DNA of 42,418 nucleotides from an uncultured Lachnospiraceae bacterium. Its GTDB lineage: Bacteria; Bacillota_A; Clostridia; Lachnospirales; Lachnospiraceae. The notes beneath the pieces were generated by a model. That model worked only from the letters and a program-made list of their open reading frames with translations, searched no databases and was not told where the DNA came from. The DNA lies in assembly GCA_902801585.1 (NCBI GenBank), contig CADCIU010000024.1, positions 1 to 42,418 of the forward strand. The letters are read 5' to 3'. Below are positions 30,640 to 38,713 of this stretch, piece after piece (the stretch's first letter is position 1; each line of letters starts with the position of its first letter). The position numbers and the translations under genes were made by a program.

Positions 30640-31068
30640 TCATTTCATGAATCTGTCGATCGCTTCGTTCATTTTATCGATAGAAGTCTGGTCGTTCTCT
30701 CTGACCGCCTCTACTATACAGTGCTCCATATGCTGCTTGAGGATCAGCTTCCCCGTGTTATTGATCTCCGACTTCACCGCCGAGAGCTGGATCAGCACGT
30801 CTGCGCAGTCCTCTCCGTCCTCCACCATGCGGCGCACCTTGTCCAGATGCCCGATGGAGCGCTTGAGCCGGTTAATGATCGCGCGGACCTCTTTCGGATC
30901 ATGGGTGTGACTGTGTTTTCCCTGATGCGGATGGCCGTGATCGTGAGACTCACCGTCTTCGTGTGTGTGAAAATGTATACCGTCATGTGTATGAGTGTGC
31001 GCCTCTTCATGCGTATAGGTGTGCGTCTCTTCGTTCGTATGGGTATGCGCGCCGCCTTGTGTATTCAT
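30640..31068 (-). CDS. CsoR/RcnR-family metal-sensing repressor with His-rich N-terminal tail
   Basis: A 142-residue protein. Residues 1-57 are a His/Thr/Glu-rich segment with HTHTNEETHTYTHEEAHTHT-like repeats and HDHGHPHQGKHSHTHD. The CsoR-type helical repressor follows (VRAIINRLKRSIGHLDKVRR). Its metal ligands fit the copper pattern exactly: Cys in GEDCADV, then 24 residues, His in KQHMEHC, 3 residues, Cys. So Cu(I) sensing is likely; the His tail may store or buffer Ni, Zn or Cu. No metal transporter is adjacent: an epimerase gene follows 15 bases downstream and a MATE gene lies upstream. GAGGACAAGG precedes the ATG. Confidence 0.9.
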   Translation of the reverse strand: MNTQGGAHTHTNEETHTYTHEEAHTHTHDGIHFHTHEDGESHDHGHPHQGKHSHTHDPKEVRAIINRLKRSIGHLDKVRRMVEDGEDCADVLIQLSAVKSEINNTGKLILKQHMEHCIVEAVRENDQTSIDKMNEAIDRFMK

Positions 31069-31174
31069 CTCAGCCTTGTCCTCAATCCTGTTTTTTCTAA
31101 ACCTTCGTTTCTGTTTGCCTCGTCAGTTTACTTCCCGCTCATTCTCTTAAGCAGCTCTTCGAATCCGCCTCTTT

Positions 31175-32524
31175 TTAATCCGATTCTTTTTTCAGGTCCG
31201 GTGAGCGCTGCAGACGCTTATATAAAAACCAACAGATCACACAGGACAAGAGTGATCCCATAGGCGCTGCCAGCCCCATAGGATACAGCGTTGCAGGGAA
31301 CAATACGGAAGCCAGATACGCACCCGGGATCCGTACCAATGCGATCGAGGTAATGTTGTGGAAGAACGAGTACATGGATCTTCCGTATGCGCTGAAAAAG
31401 CCGCTGAAACAGAATTGAACGCCTGCCACCGCGCAGTCGATGGAATAAGAGCGAAGATATTGACCCCCGAAACGCACCACATCCGGCTCATTGACCACGA
31501 ACACGCCGACGATCTGTTCCGCCGCAAACTGGCAGATGATAAAGATGATCGAGCCTGCACACAGGCACACTGTTATGCCATATTGCAGTGCTTTGCGGGC
31601 CCGGTCGTGTTTTCCCGCTCCGGCATTCTGTGCGGCCGTTGCGGAGACGGTCGAGAGCATAGAGGAGGGCACAAGGAAAAGGAAACTGATGATCTTCTCC
31701 ACAATTCCTACCGCTGCCGCAACATCGACGCCTCTGCTGTTCGCGATCGCCGTGATGACCAGGAAAGAGACCTGGATCAGTCCCTCCTGAACCGCCACAG
31801 GGACACCGATCCCCAAAAGCTGTCCCATAAATCTGCTGTCCGGCAGGAGGTCTCTCTTAAGAACCGAAATTCCGTTTTTCCCGCGGAGGAGATAAAATAA
31901 GGCGATCACCACGGAGAAGGCCTGCGAGCCTACTGTCGCAGCTGCAGCTCCCGCTGCGCCCATCCCGAGCGGTCCGATGAGCAGATAGTCGAAGCCGACA
32001 TTGATCAGCCCCGCCAGCGCCACAAAGATCATTGGGCTTCGCGTGTCGCCCAGTCCGCGGAATATGCTGCTGATCACATTATACGCCGTGATGAATGGGA
32101 CACCGGCGAAACATATGATCAGATACTGCCGGGCCTGAGGCACCGCTTCTGCAGGCACTGCAAGGATTCGAATGATGCCTTCCGTGCTGACCAGAAGCAG
32201 GATCGTACATGCAGCTGATACCGCAGAGAACAAAGTGACCGAGTTTCCGATAAAGCCGGACACTTCCTTGTCCGAACCGGCGCCGACTGCTCTGCTGATA
32301 CACACGGTCGTCCCCATTGCAAGGCCTACGATCACGACCGTCAGCATATGCATGACCTGACTGCCCACGGCCACTGCGGATACAGATGCCGCTCCGTTAA
32401 ACTGTCCGGTGATGAACAGATCCGCCATTCCGTAAAATGTCTGCAGGAAGCAGGCGATCAGATATGGGATGGCAAACTCCACCATCTTGACAAAAAGACT
32501 CCCTCGAGTCAGTTCCTTCTGCAT
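31175..32524 (-). CDS. MATE-family multidrug/Na+ efflux transporter
   Basis: A 449-residue membrane protein with 12 predicted spans and the family's duplicated pattern. It opens MQKELTRGSLFVKMVEFAIP and shows LQTFYGMADLFITGQFNGAA, SSIFRGLGDTRSPM, GIGVPVAVQEGLIQ and FCFSGFFSAYGRS. MATE proteins expel cationic drugs or metabolites in exchange for Na+ or H+. I took the ATG at 32522-32524 with AAAGGGA upstream; a longer frame using TTG exists. Substrate is not readable from sequence. Confidence 0.92.
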   Translation of the reverse strand: MQKELTRGSLFVKMVEFAIPYLIACFLQTFYGMADLFITGQFNGAASVSAVAVGSQVMHMLTVVIVGLAMGTTVCISRAVGAGSDKEVSGFIGNSVTLFSAVSAACTILLLVSTEGIIRILAVPAEAVPQARQYLIICFAGVPFITAYNVISSIFRGLGDTRSPMIFVALAGLINVGFDYLLIGPLGMGAAGAAAATVGSQAFSVVIALFYLLRGKNGISVLKRDLLPDSRFMGQLLGIGVPVAVQEGLIQVSFLVITAIANSRGVDVAAAVGIVEKIISFLFLVPSSMLSTVSATAAQNAGAGKHDRARKALQYGITVCLCAGSIIFIICQFAAEQIVGVFVVNEPDVVRFGGQYLRSYSIDCAVAGVQFCFSGFFSAYGRSMYSFFHNITSIALVRIPGAYLASVLFPATLYPMGLAAPMGSLLSCVICWFLYKRLQRSPDLKKESD

Positions 32525-32572
32525 TCGAGTTCCCTTTCCGTGCATCAGGGTTTTCCCGTGTTCAAACAAACA

Positions 32573-32616
32573 GATCCACCTTTAAGCGGAAACCAAATTC
32601 CGCTTAAAAGGTGGAT
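32573..32616 (-). terminator. Long hairpin after the L,D-transpeptidase gene
   Basis: Arms GATCCACC-TTTAAGCGGAA (32573-32591) and TTCCGCTTAAAAGGTGGATC (32598-32616) pair over 19 bases with one bulged base. It begins 16 bases past the transpeptidase stop and is followed on the minus strand by TGTTTGTTTG, so it probably ends that transcript before the MATE gene. Confidence 0.65.
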
Positions 32617-32631
32617 CACATGTCTCACGCC

Positions 32632-34791
32632 TTAATAAAAGACCACGACCGGCATACCTTTTTCCACATAACTGTAAAACGTCGGTAAAATGGATGGAGG
32701 CAGATTGATACACCCATGCGACCCGTCATATTTATAAATACTTCCGCCGAAGCTGGATCTCCAGCTTGCGTCATGGAAACCGCATCCGCCGTAGAAGGGC
32801 ATCCAGTAATCCACATGTGAAATGTAAGAGTACTGGCCGTTTGCAAGCTGCTGTCCCTTCAGATCAACATCCGTATCCTTATAAAGGATCTGGTAAACGC
32901 CGGTGGGCGTACCGTGTCCGTTGGAAATATTGCCGGACACGCAGTCAGATTCACATACCCTCTCGCCGTCGATATAGATATAGACGTGCTGCTGTGAGAG
33001 ATTGGCCTCAATATATGTGCCGCCGATCCCGCTTCCGCGCGTGTACTGCGTCGTGTAAAAATAGGGCTCCCTCTCGTCGGTCTCTCCATCCCAGAGCAGA
33101 TCCCAGACTTCTTCTCTCTCCGTCACTTTGTCCACGGAGTAACCGTAATCGCCGCCGCTGACTTCAATATCCCCGACGCCTGTCGCGTGGAAACTCCAGT
33201 CTTTGCCGACCGTATTGACGTTTCTGGCCAGCTCATCCACCCAGAACGAGATGTTCTCTTCCCACTCGTCCTCATCTCTGTAATAGTTGCCTTCGTCGTC
33301 CACCGAAAGCCAGTCCTTGGTCGTATTGGCATCCACAGTGAGTTCTTCGCCGTTGGGAAGCTCCCATGTAATGCTTCCCGCGATCATTTTGTTGTAGCTC
33401 TCGCATTTGTCGACGATCTCCTGATCCTTGGCACGGACTTTGGGTTCACCGTATGAGCCCTTGATCGCAGCCACATCGACTTCCGTCTCATCATTTCGGA
33501 CCGCCTCGTCCGCCGCCTTCTGTACAAGGTCCACGTTGATCTGGTTTCCCTCCACTTCAGGGATGATCGCAAAGGTCGTATCGTGAAGCTCGATGTAAGC
33601 GTCCTTGGGCTTGATCATTCTGTCTTCTTGAAGCTCCGGCAGAGCCGCGACTGCTTTCTGAAGCCGGTCGGGATCATAGGTCATCTTTTGTTCCACTCTG
33701 CCGTCCGTGCGTCTGAAGAAGCACATGAACCATTTCCGATGGTCCTGAGAGCGCAGAATACTGTCTACACTGCCGTCGGGCTTCACTTTGTATCCGATCT
33801 GCGTGCCGCTTATGACTTCTTCTTCCCCGTCTCTGAATTTCAGCCTGACTTCATACCCCTCCGCTTCCTTAGAGAGGATCCTCTCCACTTGCGGAGCTGT
33901 CATATTGCTGACTTCTATACCGTTGATATAGGTATTTTCCAAAAAATGGGTCTGGGAATAGGTCATTCCGTAATAATAGCAGCCTCCGATGATCATAAGA
34001 AGAATCAGGATCCAAAAAGGCGCACTGCTCCTGTGGCGCTTCTCCCGGATCTCCTCCTCGTCGGGTCCTTCCACGGGAGGGATCGGCGCGGGAGGGAGCG
34101 CAGACTCCCGCTCAGATACTGCTGCTGCAGCTGCAGGCTGCAGTTCAGATGCGGGCACCGGCGCAGGTACTGCCGTCTCGAGTTCCCCGGAAGCCTCAGG
34201 GTGCAGATAAACTGCGGGCTCCTCTGTTTCCGGCTCTTCCGCCTCAGTTTCGGCTTCCGCAGGCTCAGGCTCTGATACAGTTTCGGCTTCCGGCGCTGCT
34301 TCTGGTTCGGATGCAGATTCAGTCTCCGATCCCGCCTCAGATGCAGATGCGGCTTCGGTCTCCGGTTTAGCTGCGGCTTCGGTCTCCGGTTCAGCTGCAG
34401 ACACCTCCGCTTCCGGCTCTGCCACGGGCTCAGGCTCTGTGACGGCATCGGTCTCCTGCACATACCCCGGCTCTGATACTGCCTCGGGCTCAGTCTCCCA
34501 TGCCGATGCAGGCTCTGACTCCCATGCTGACGCAGGCTGCAGCCGGGCTTCGGAATCCTCTGCTTCCGGCTCTTCCGCCGCATGCTCCTCCTCCGATGCA
34601 GGCTCGGTCTCCGACTCCGACTCCGATACTGCCTCGGTCTCCGGCACGGACACCGACTCCGGCACCGTCACGTTCTCCGGCGCTGCCTCAATCTCCGACA
34701 CCGGCTCCGGTACCGCCACAGTCTCCGGCACCGTCACGTTCTCCGGCGGCTCCTGTTCCGTTTTCTTCTTTTTCCAAAAGAACATAGACAT
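32632..34791 (-). CDS. L,D-transpeptidase (YkuD) with long acidic disordered cytoplasmic region
   Basis: A 719-residue cell-wall enzyme. About 255 residues at the N-terminus are low-complexity Glu/Pro/Ala/Ser/Val, including two copies of PENVTVPE, on the cytoplasmic side. Next come a basic stop (REKRHRSSAPF), one membrane helix (about 257-277), a PG_binding_4-like domain (YINGIEVSNMTAPQVERILS) and a linker. The C-terminal YkuD domain follows (YIYIDGERVCESDCVSGNIS, HGTPTGVYQIL, YGGCGFHDASW, DGSHGCINLP with the catalytic Cys at about 693). It forms 3-3 peptidoglycan crosslinks or attaches proteins to the wall. GGGAGAG precedes the ATG. Confidence 0.92.
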   Translation of the reverse strand: MSMFFWKKKKTEQEPPENVTVPETVAVPEPVSEIEAAPENVTVPESVSVPETEAVSESESETEPASEEEHAAEEPEAEDSEARLQPASAWESEPASAWETEPEAVSEPGYVQETDAVTEPEPVAEPEAEVSAAEPETEAAAKPETEAASASEAGSETESASEPEAAPEAETVSEPEPAEAETEAEEPETEEPAVYLHPEASGELETAVPAPVPASELQPAAAAAVSERESALPPAPIPPVEGPDEEEIREKRHRSSAPFWILILLMIIGGCYYYGMTYSQTHFLENTYINGIEVSNMTAPQVERILSKEAEGYEVRLKFRDGEEEVISGTQIGYKVKPDGSVDSILRSQDHRKWFMCFFRRTDGRVEQKMTYDPDRLQKAVAALPELQEDRMIKPKDAYIELHDTTFAIIPEVEGNQINVDLVQKAADEAVRNDETEVDVAAIKGSYGEPKVRAKDQEIVDKCESYNKMIAGSITWELPNGEELTVDANTTKDWLSVDDEGNYYRDEDEWEENISFWVDELARNVNTVGKDWSFHATGVGDIEVSGGDYGYSVDKVTEREEVWDLLWDGETDEREPYFYTTQYTRGSGIGGTYIEANLSQQHVYIYIDGERVCESDCVSGNISNGHGTPTGVYQILYKDTDVDLKGQQLANGQYSYISHVDYWMPFYGGCGFHDASWRSSFGGSIYKYDGSHGCINLPPSILPTFYSYVEKGMPVVVFY

Positions 34792-34836
34792 CTGTCTCTC
34801 CCATTACTCCGCAGTTCTCATCCGGCAGATTTCATG

Positions 34837-36192
34837 TCAGATGAGTCCCAGGATAAATACTAAAACCACGATGAGCGGCAGGACATAAGTCGCATAAGGT
34901 CTCATCCAGCGCTGTACTTTGGCGCCGCTGCCCTCATTTGCCTCCTCGACAAAGCGGTCCCATCCCCAACCGTATCGGTTCGTACAAAACATGACGAAAA
35001 CGAACGCACCGACCGGCAGAATGTAATTGCTCACGATCATATCCTCGAAATCCAGAACCGTGGAGCCCTGTCCGAGCGGCTGGATGGACGACCATATATT
35101 AAAGCCGAGCGCGCAGGGAAGGGAACACACGAACATAATGATCGCGTTCATAAACCCCGACTTCTTGCGGCTCCACCCGAACTGGTCCATACACATTGCC
35201 ATAATATTCTCAAATACGGCAAGTACTGTGGAGAAGGCCGCGAATGTCATAAAGACAAAAAACAGACTGCCCCAGAGCCTTCCCATCTTCATATGGTTGA
35301 AAATATTGGGAAGCGTGATAAAGATCAGGCCCGGACCGCTGTCCGGCTGGACGCCGTATGCGAAGCATGCGGGGAAGATGATCAGCCCCGAGCAGATCGC
35401 CACAAAAGTGTCAAGAATGATGACATTGATCGATTCTCCCATCAGTGCCTGATCACGTCCGATATAACTGCCGAAGATCGCCATGGAGCCGATTCCGATG
35501 CTCAATGTGAAGAACGCCTGATTCATGGCGTTGGCGATCACCTGGAAAATTCCGATCTCCCCGGCCCTCTCCGCGCTCGGGAGAAGATAGAAGCTGAGTC
35601 CCTTATCTGCTCCCGGAAGGAACACACTGTTCACAGCCAGAATGACCATGATCACCAAAAGAGCGATCATCATGATCTTGGTCACTTTTTCCAGGCCGTT
35701 CTGCAGTCCCCTGGAGTTTACGAAAAATCCGAGGAAAACGACGATCGCCATACATCCCACCTGCAGCGCCGGATTTGCAAGACCGGCGTCGAAAGCACCG
35801 GCGACCTGATCCGCTTCCAGTCCTTCAAAGCTGCCCGCTGCCGTTCTGTAAAAATACTGCAGCATCCATCCCGCCACCGTGGAATAATACATCATCAACA
35901 GGTAATTTCCCGCCATGCACACGTACCCGTGGAGATGCCATTTGGTTCCCTTCGGCTCCAGCTCGCGGAACAACATTACGGGGCTCTTACCGGCCGCGCG
36001 CCCTGCGGCAAATTCCATCGTCATAGCGGGAAGCCCCAGGATGACCAGGAAAAACAGATATACCAGAACAAAGATGCCCCCTCCGCTCTGTCCGCACAGA
36101 TACGGAAACTTCCATACATTACCGATACCGATCGCGCATCCTGCGCTGATCAGAATAAACCCCAAACGACTTCCAAGTTTTTCACGCTGCAT
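34837..36192 (-). CDS. Sodium-dependent transporter, SNF/NSS family
   Basis: A 451-residue polytopic protein of the neurotransmitter:sodium symporter family. It opens with REKLGSRLGFILISAGCAIG followed by GNVWKFPYLCGQSGGGIFVL, the Na+ and substrate site of helix 1. Other core features are LPAMTMEFAAGRAAGKSPV, MNQAFFTLSIGIGSMAIFGS and MTFAAFSTVLAVFENIMAM. Twelve or so helices are expected, as in bacterial amino-acid transporters such as TnaT and LeuT. The substrate is probably an amino acid but not identified. AGGAGAATG lies upstream of the ATG. Confidence 0.93.
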   Translation of the reverse strand: MQREKLGSRLGFILISAGCAIGIGNVWKFPYLCGQSGGGIFVLVYLFFLVILGLPAMTMEFAAGRAAGKSPVMLFRELEPKGTKWHLHGYVCMAGNYLLMMYYSTVAGWMLQYFYRTAAGSFEGLEADQVAGAFDAGLANPALQVGCMAIVVFLGFFVNSRGLQNGLEKVTKIMMIALLVIMVILAVNSVFLPGADKGLSFYLLPSAERAGEIGIFQVIANAMNQAFFTLSIGIGSMAIFGSYIGRDQALMGESINVIILDTFVAICSGLIIFPACFAYGVQPDSGPGLIFITLPNIFNHMKMGRLWGSLFFVFMTFAAFSTVLAVFENIMAMCMDQFGWSRKKSGFMNAIIMFVCSLPCALGFNIWSSIQPLGQGSTVLDFEDMIVSNYILPVGAFVFVMFCTNRYGWGWDRFVEEANEGSGAKVQRWMRPYATYVLPLIVVLVFILGLI

Positions 36193-36259
36193 AATATGCT
36201 GTCATTCTCCTTGCTGCTTAATATAATCATACGCCGCGCTCTCCGCGGTCCGGATGCCT

Positions 36260-36667
36260 TTATTCCCCGGCATCCTCATCTTCGGCATTCTCCCCGCCGC
36301 TCTGCGCTTCGCCTTCTGCGGATTTCTCTGCCTTCTCATCGCTCTTCGCTTTGTCATCACCTGACTTTTCTGCTGTCGCTCCTTCCTGCGCGGCAGCGTC
36401 TGCAGCCGGTGCAGCTGTCTCTCCTGTTTGTGCTTCCGCGGCAGTCTCCGCAGTCTGTGCCGCCGCTGCATCCGCAGCCGGGCTTCCTCCGCGGCTCTTT
36501 CTGAGCTGGCCGACGTACACAATGCAGAGCACGATGATCAGCGCGACAATGACCAGATATACCATTGCTTTACTGCTGATTCCGCTTTGATCCTGAAAAT
36601 CTCCCACTTTATCGGACGTCTTTTTCCAAAATCCATTACCTTCGCCGGCGGGTTTTCGATCGATCAT
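36260..36667 (-). CDS. Single-span membrane protein with Ala/Glu/Lys-rich tail
   Basis: A 135-residue protein. A short front (MIDRKPAGEGNGFWKKTSDK) precedes one membrane helix (AMVYLVIVALIIVLCIVYVG, about residues 35-54). A low-complexity tail rich in Ala, Glu, Lys, Gly and Thr follows, ending EDEDAGE. I do not recognise a family. It may be an outward anchor with a disordered stalk. It lies between the SNF transporter gene and hslO; a minus-strand TACAAT lies about 70 bases ahead, with no clear -35. Confidence 0.65.
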   Translation of the reverse strand: MIDRKPAGEGNGFWKKTSDKVGDFQDQSGISSKAMVYLVIVALIIVLCIVYVGQLRKSRGGSPAADAAAAQTAETAAEAQTGETAAPAADAAAQEGATAEKSGDDKAKSDEKAEKSAEGEAQSGGENAEDEDAGE

Positions 36668-36749
36668 TTTCCCAATTCCTTCTTTCTGCTTTTTTCAAAG
36701 TCGCGCGGAAGATCTCTTCCGTTCCCTTAGTCAAGTATTGTAACACGAA

Positions 36750-36792
36750 CCGCCCGATTCTCACGCTTTTTTTTCGGTTTTGCAGCGGGCGG
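36750..36792 (-). terminator. Possible weak terminator after hslO
   Basis: Arms CCGCCCG (36750-36756) and CGGGCGG (36786-36792) are separated by 29 bases and lie just past the hslO stop. The loop is long and no T run follows, so this is tentative. Confidence 0.3.
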
Positions 36793-36798
36793 ATGCCT

Positions 36799-37680
36799 TT
36801 AGTTTTTCGTCTTTTCCAATACGGCCCTCAGTTCCTCCGGTGTAAAAACATATTTTTTGCCGCAGAACTGACATACGATCTCGACCGGTTTCCCTTCGTC
36901 TGCGATCTTTTGCACTTCTTCCTGTCCCAATAGGACCAGTGCCCTCTCATACCGGTCTTTTCCGCAATTGCACCTGAACTGGACCGGCATATGATCCGTG
37001 ATGACGGGATTGAGTCCCTCCAGCACCTTTTCCAGCATTTTCTCGGGCGTATCCCCTGCCGACAGCATCTTGGTGACCGCCGGGATCCGGCCCAGATTCT
37101 TTTCCAGTGCCGCGATCGTCTCCTCCTCCGCATAGGGCATGAGCTGAACGATAAATCCTCCCGCCTCAAGGACCTTGTTTTCAGCTGTATTCACAAGGAC
37201 ACCGAGCCCGACCGATGACGGGATCTGTTCCGAAACGGCATAATAATAGGTGATGTCTTCCGCGATCTCGCCGGTCTGAATGGCCGTCTGGCCCACATAG
37301 GGGTCTTTCATTCCCATGTCCCTGATCACGGTGAGCGTCCCTTTTCCGACCGCGCCACCCACGTTCAGATGGCCGAAGGCATTGTTGGGCAGATAGACCT
37401 TGGGGTTCTCCACATAGCCTTTTACGCCGCCCGCGTTGTCCGCCGTGACAAGGATCCTCCCGATCGGGCCTGTGCCGTCGATCTGGATCGTCAGAAGGTC
37501 AGACGGGCCCTTGAGCATATCCGCCATCATCAGCGCTGCGCTCATCGTTCTTCCCAGCGCCGCTGCCGCGATCGGTGACAGATCATGTGCTTTTCTCGCA
37601 TATTCCGCAAGATCCCTTGATGTGACCGCAAAGGCACGGACCTGTGCGTTTGCGGCAGTTGCTCTGATCATATAATCCAT
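36799..37680 (-). CDS. hslO: Redox-regulated chaperone Hsp33
   Basis: Hsp33 is a holdase that becomes active when oxidation releases its zinc. The 293-residue product has the N-terminal core (LGRTMSAALMMADMLKGPSD, VKGYVENPKVYLPNNAFGHL, GMKDPYVGQTAIQTGEIAED, SVGLGVLV) and the C-terminal redox switch with four cysteines (CNCG and CQFCG). Length is normal. It starts 2 bases after the glycosyltransferase gene ends, so the two are co-transcribed. An alternative ATG three codons later fits the family start better, but the first has no disadvantage I can see. Confidence 0.95.
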   Translation of the reverse strand: MDYMIRATAANAQVRAFAVTSRDLAEYARKAHDLSPIAAAALGRTMSAALMMADMLKGPSDLLTIQIDGTGPIGRILVTADNAGGVKGYVENPKVYLPNNAFGHLNVGGAVGKGTLTVIRDMGMKDPYVGQTAIQTGEIAEDITYYYAVSEQIPSSVGLGVLVNTAENKVLEAGGFIVQLMPYAEEETIAALEKNLGRIPAVTKMLSAGDTPEKMLEKVLEGLNPVITDHMPVQFRCNCGKDRYERALVLLGQEEVQKIADEGKPVEIVCQFCGKKYVFTPEELRAVLEKTKN

Positions 37681-37682
37681 CT

Positions 37683-38681
37683 TTATGTTGTCTCTCCTTT
37701 ATGCCCGCCGGAGAACTCTCTTTCCGGCTTCTCCCAGGTCCTCTCGCTGATGATGAAGCGGGGCCGCTGTTTCGTTTCCAGATATGTCTTCCCCACATAT
37801 TCTCCGATGACACCAAGGCTCAGGAGCTGGATCCCGCCCAGGAAACAGATGATGCAGGTCATGCTGGCCCAGCCGGCCACCGTTGCGCCCATAATGTGAG
37901 CGATCAGCGACCAGAGGACGCCGGCAAAACTGATCAGTGCGACGATGCCGCCCATCCCAGTGATCAGGCGGATCGGTTTGATGCTGAGGCTTGTGATGCC
38001 GTCAAACGCCAATGCCAGCATTTTGCGCAGAGGATAGTGGCTGTCGCCGGCAAGCCTCTCTTTTCGGCTGTAATAGACACAGGTGCTGGCAAATCCGACC
38101 ATCGGGAACATCCCGCGCAGATACAGGTTCACTTCCTTAAAATTTGCGAATTCCCGCAGCACCCTGGAAGAGACCAAACGGTAATCGGCGTGATTATAGA
38201 CCACATCGGCTCCCAGTCCCCCGAGTACTTTATAATATCCCTGTGCCGTGGTCCTCTTGAACCAGGTGTCCGTGTCCCTGTCGGACCGTACGCCGTACAC
38301 GATCTCGCAGCCGCCCAGATAGGCGTCCACCATCTCATCCATGGCATTGAGGTCATCCTGACCGTCACAGTCGATCGTGATCGTGATGTCGCAGCGGTCC
38401 TTAGCTTCCATCATACCGGCCACCAGAGCATTCTGATGCCCTCTGTTGCGGCTCTGGCTGATCCCCATGAAATGGGGATCTTTAGCTGCCAGATCACAGA
38501 TGATCTCCCAGGTCTTGTCCTTCGACCCGTCATTGACGAAAAGGATCCGACTGTCTTCTGAGACCCTGCCGCTCTGTGTCAGGAACAACAGCTTCTCCAG
38601 AAACATAGGAGCCGTCACCGGCAGCACTTCCTGCTCGTTATAACAAGGTATGATGATCCACAATACAGGCTTTTTGTTCAA
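37683..38681 (-). CDS. Family 2 glycosyltransferase, polyprenyl-phosphate type
   Basis: A 332-residue GT2 enzyme of the DPM1/GtrB/CsbB class that links a sugar to a polyprenyl phosphate at the inner membrane face. Motifs include WIIIPCYNEQEVLPV, ILFVNDGSKDKTWE, QSRNRGHQNALVAGM, ITIDCDGQDDLNAMD (metal-binding DxD region) and HADYRLVSSRVL. Two C-terminal membrane helices follow (about 230-290). It starts with TTG (38679-38681) with AGAGGA upstream; no in-frame ATG precedes the GT motif. It reads directly into hslO. Confidence 0.92.
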   Translation of the reverse strand: MNKKPVLWIIIPCYNEQEVLPVTAPMFLEKLLFLTQSGRVSEDSRILFVNDGSKDKTWEIICDLAAKDPHFMGISQSRNRGHQNALVAGMMEAKDRCDITITIDCDGQDDLNAMDEMVDAYLGGCEIVYGVRSDRDTDTWFKRTTAQGYYKVLGGLGADVVYNHADYRLVSSRVLREFANFKEVNLYLRGMFPMVGFASTCVYYSRKERLAGDSHYPLRKMLALAFDGITSLSIKPIRLITGMGGIVALISFAGVLWSLIAHIMGATVAGWASMTCIICFLGGIQLLSLGVIGEYVGKTYLETKQRPRFIISERTWEKPEREFSGGHKGETT

Positions 38682-38713
38682 AATAGCATGATCCTCTCTG
38701 TTTTCTTGTTCTT

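Noticed and set aside
34439..34888. Ser/Thr/Ala-rich plus-strand frames
   Set aside because: They are the mirror of the acidic repeat region of the L,D-transpeptidase.
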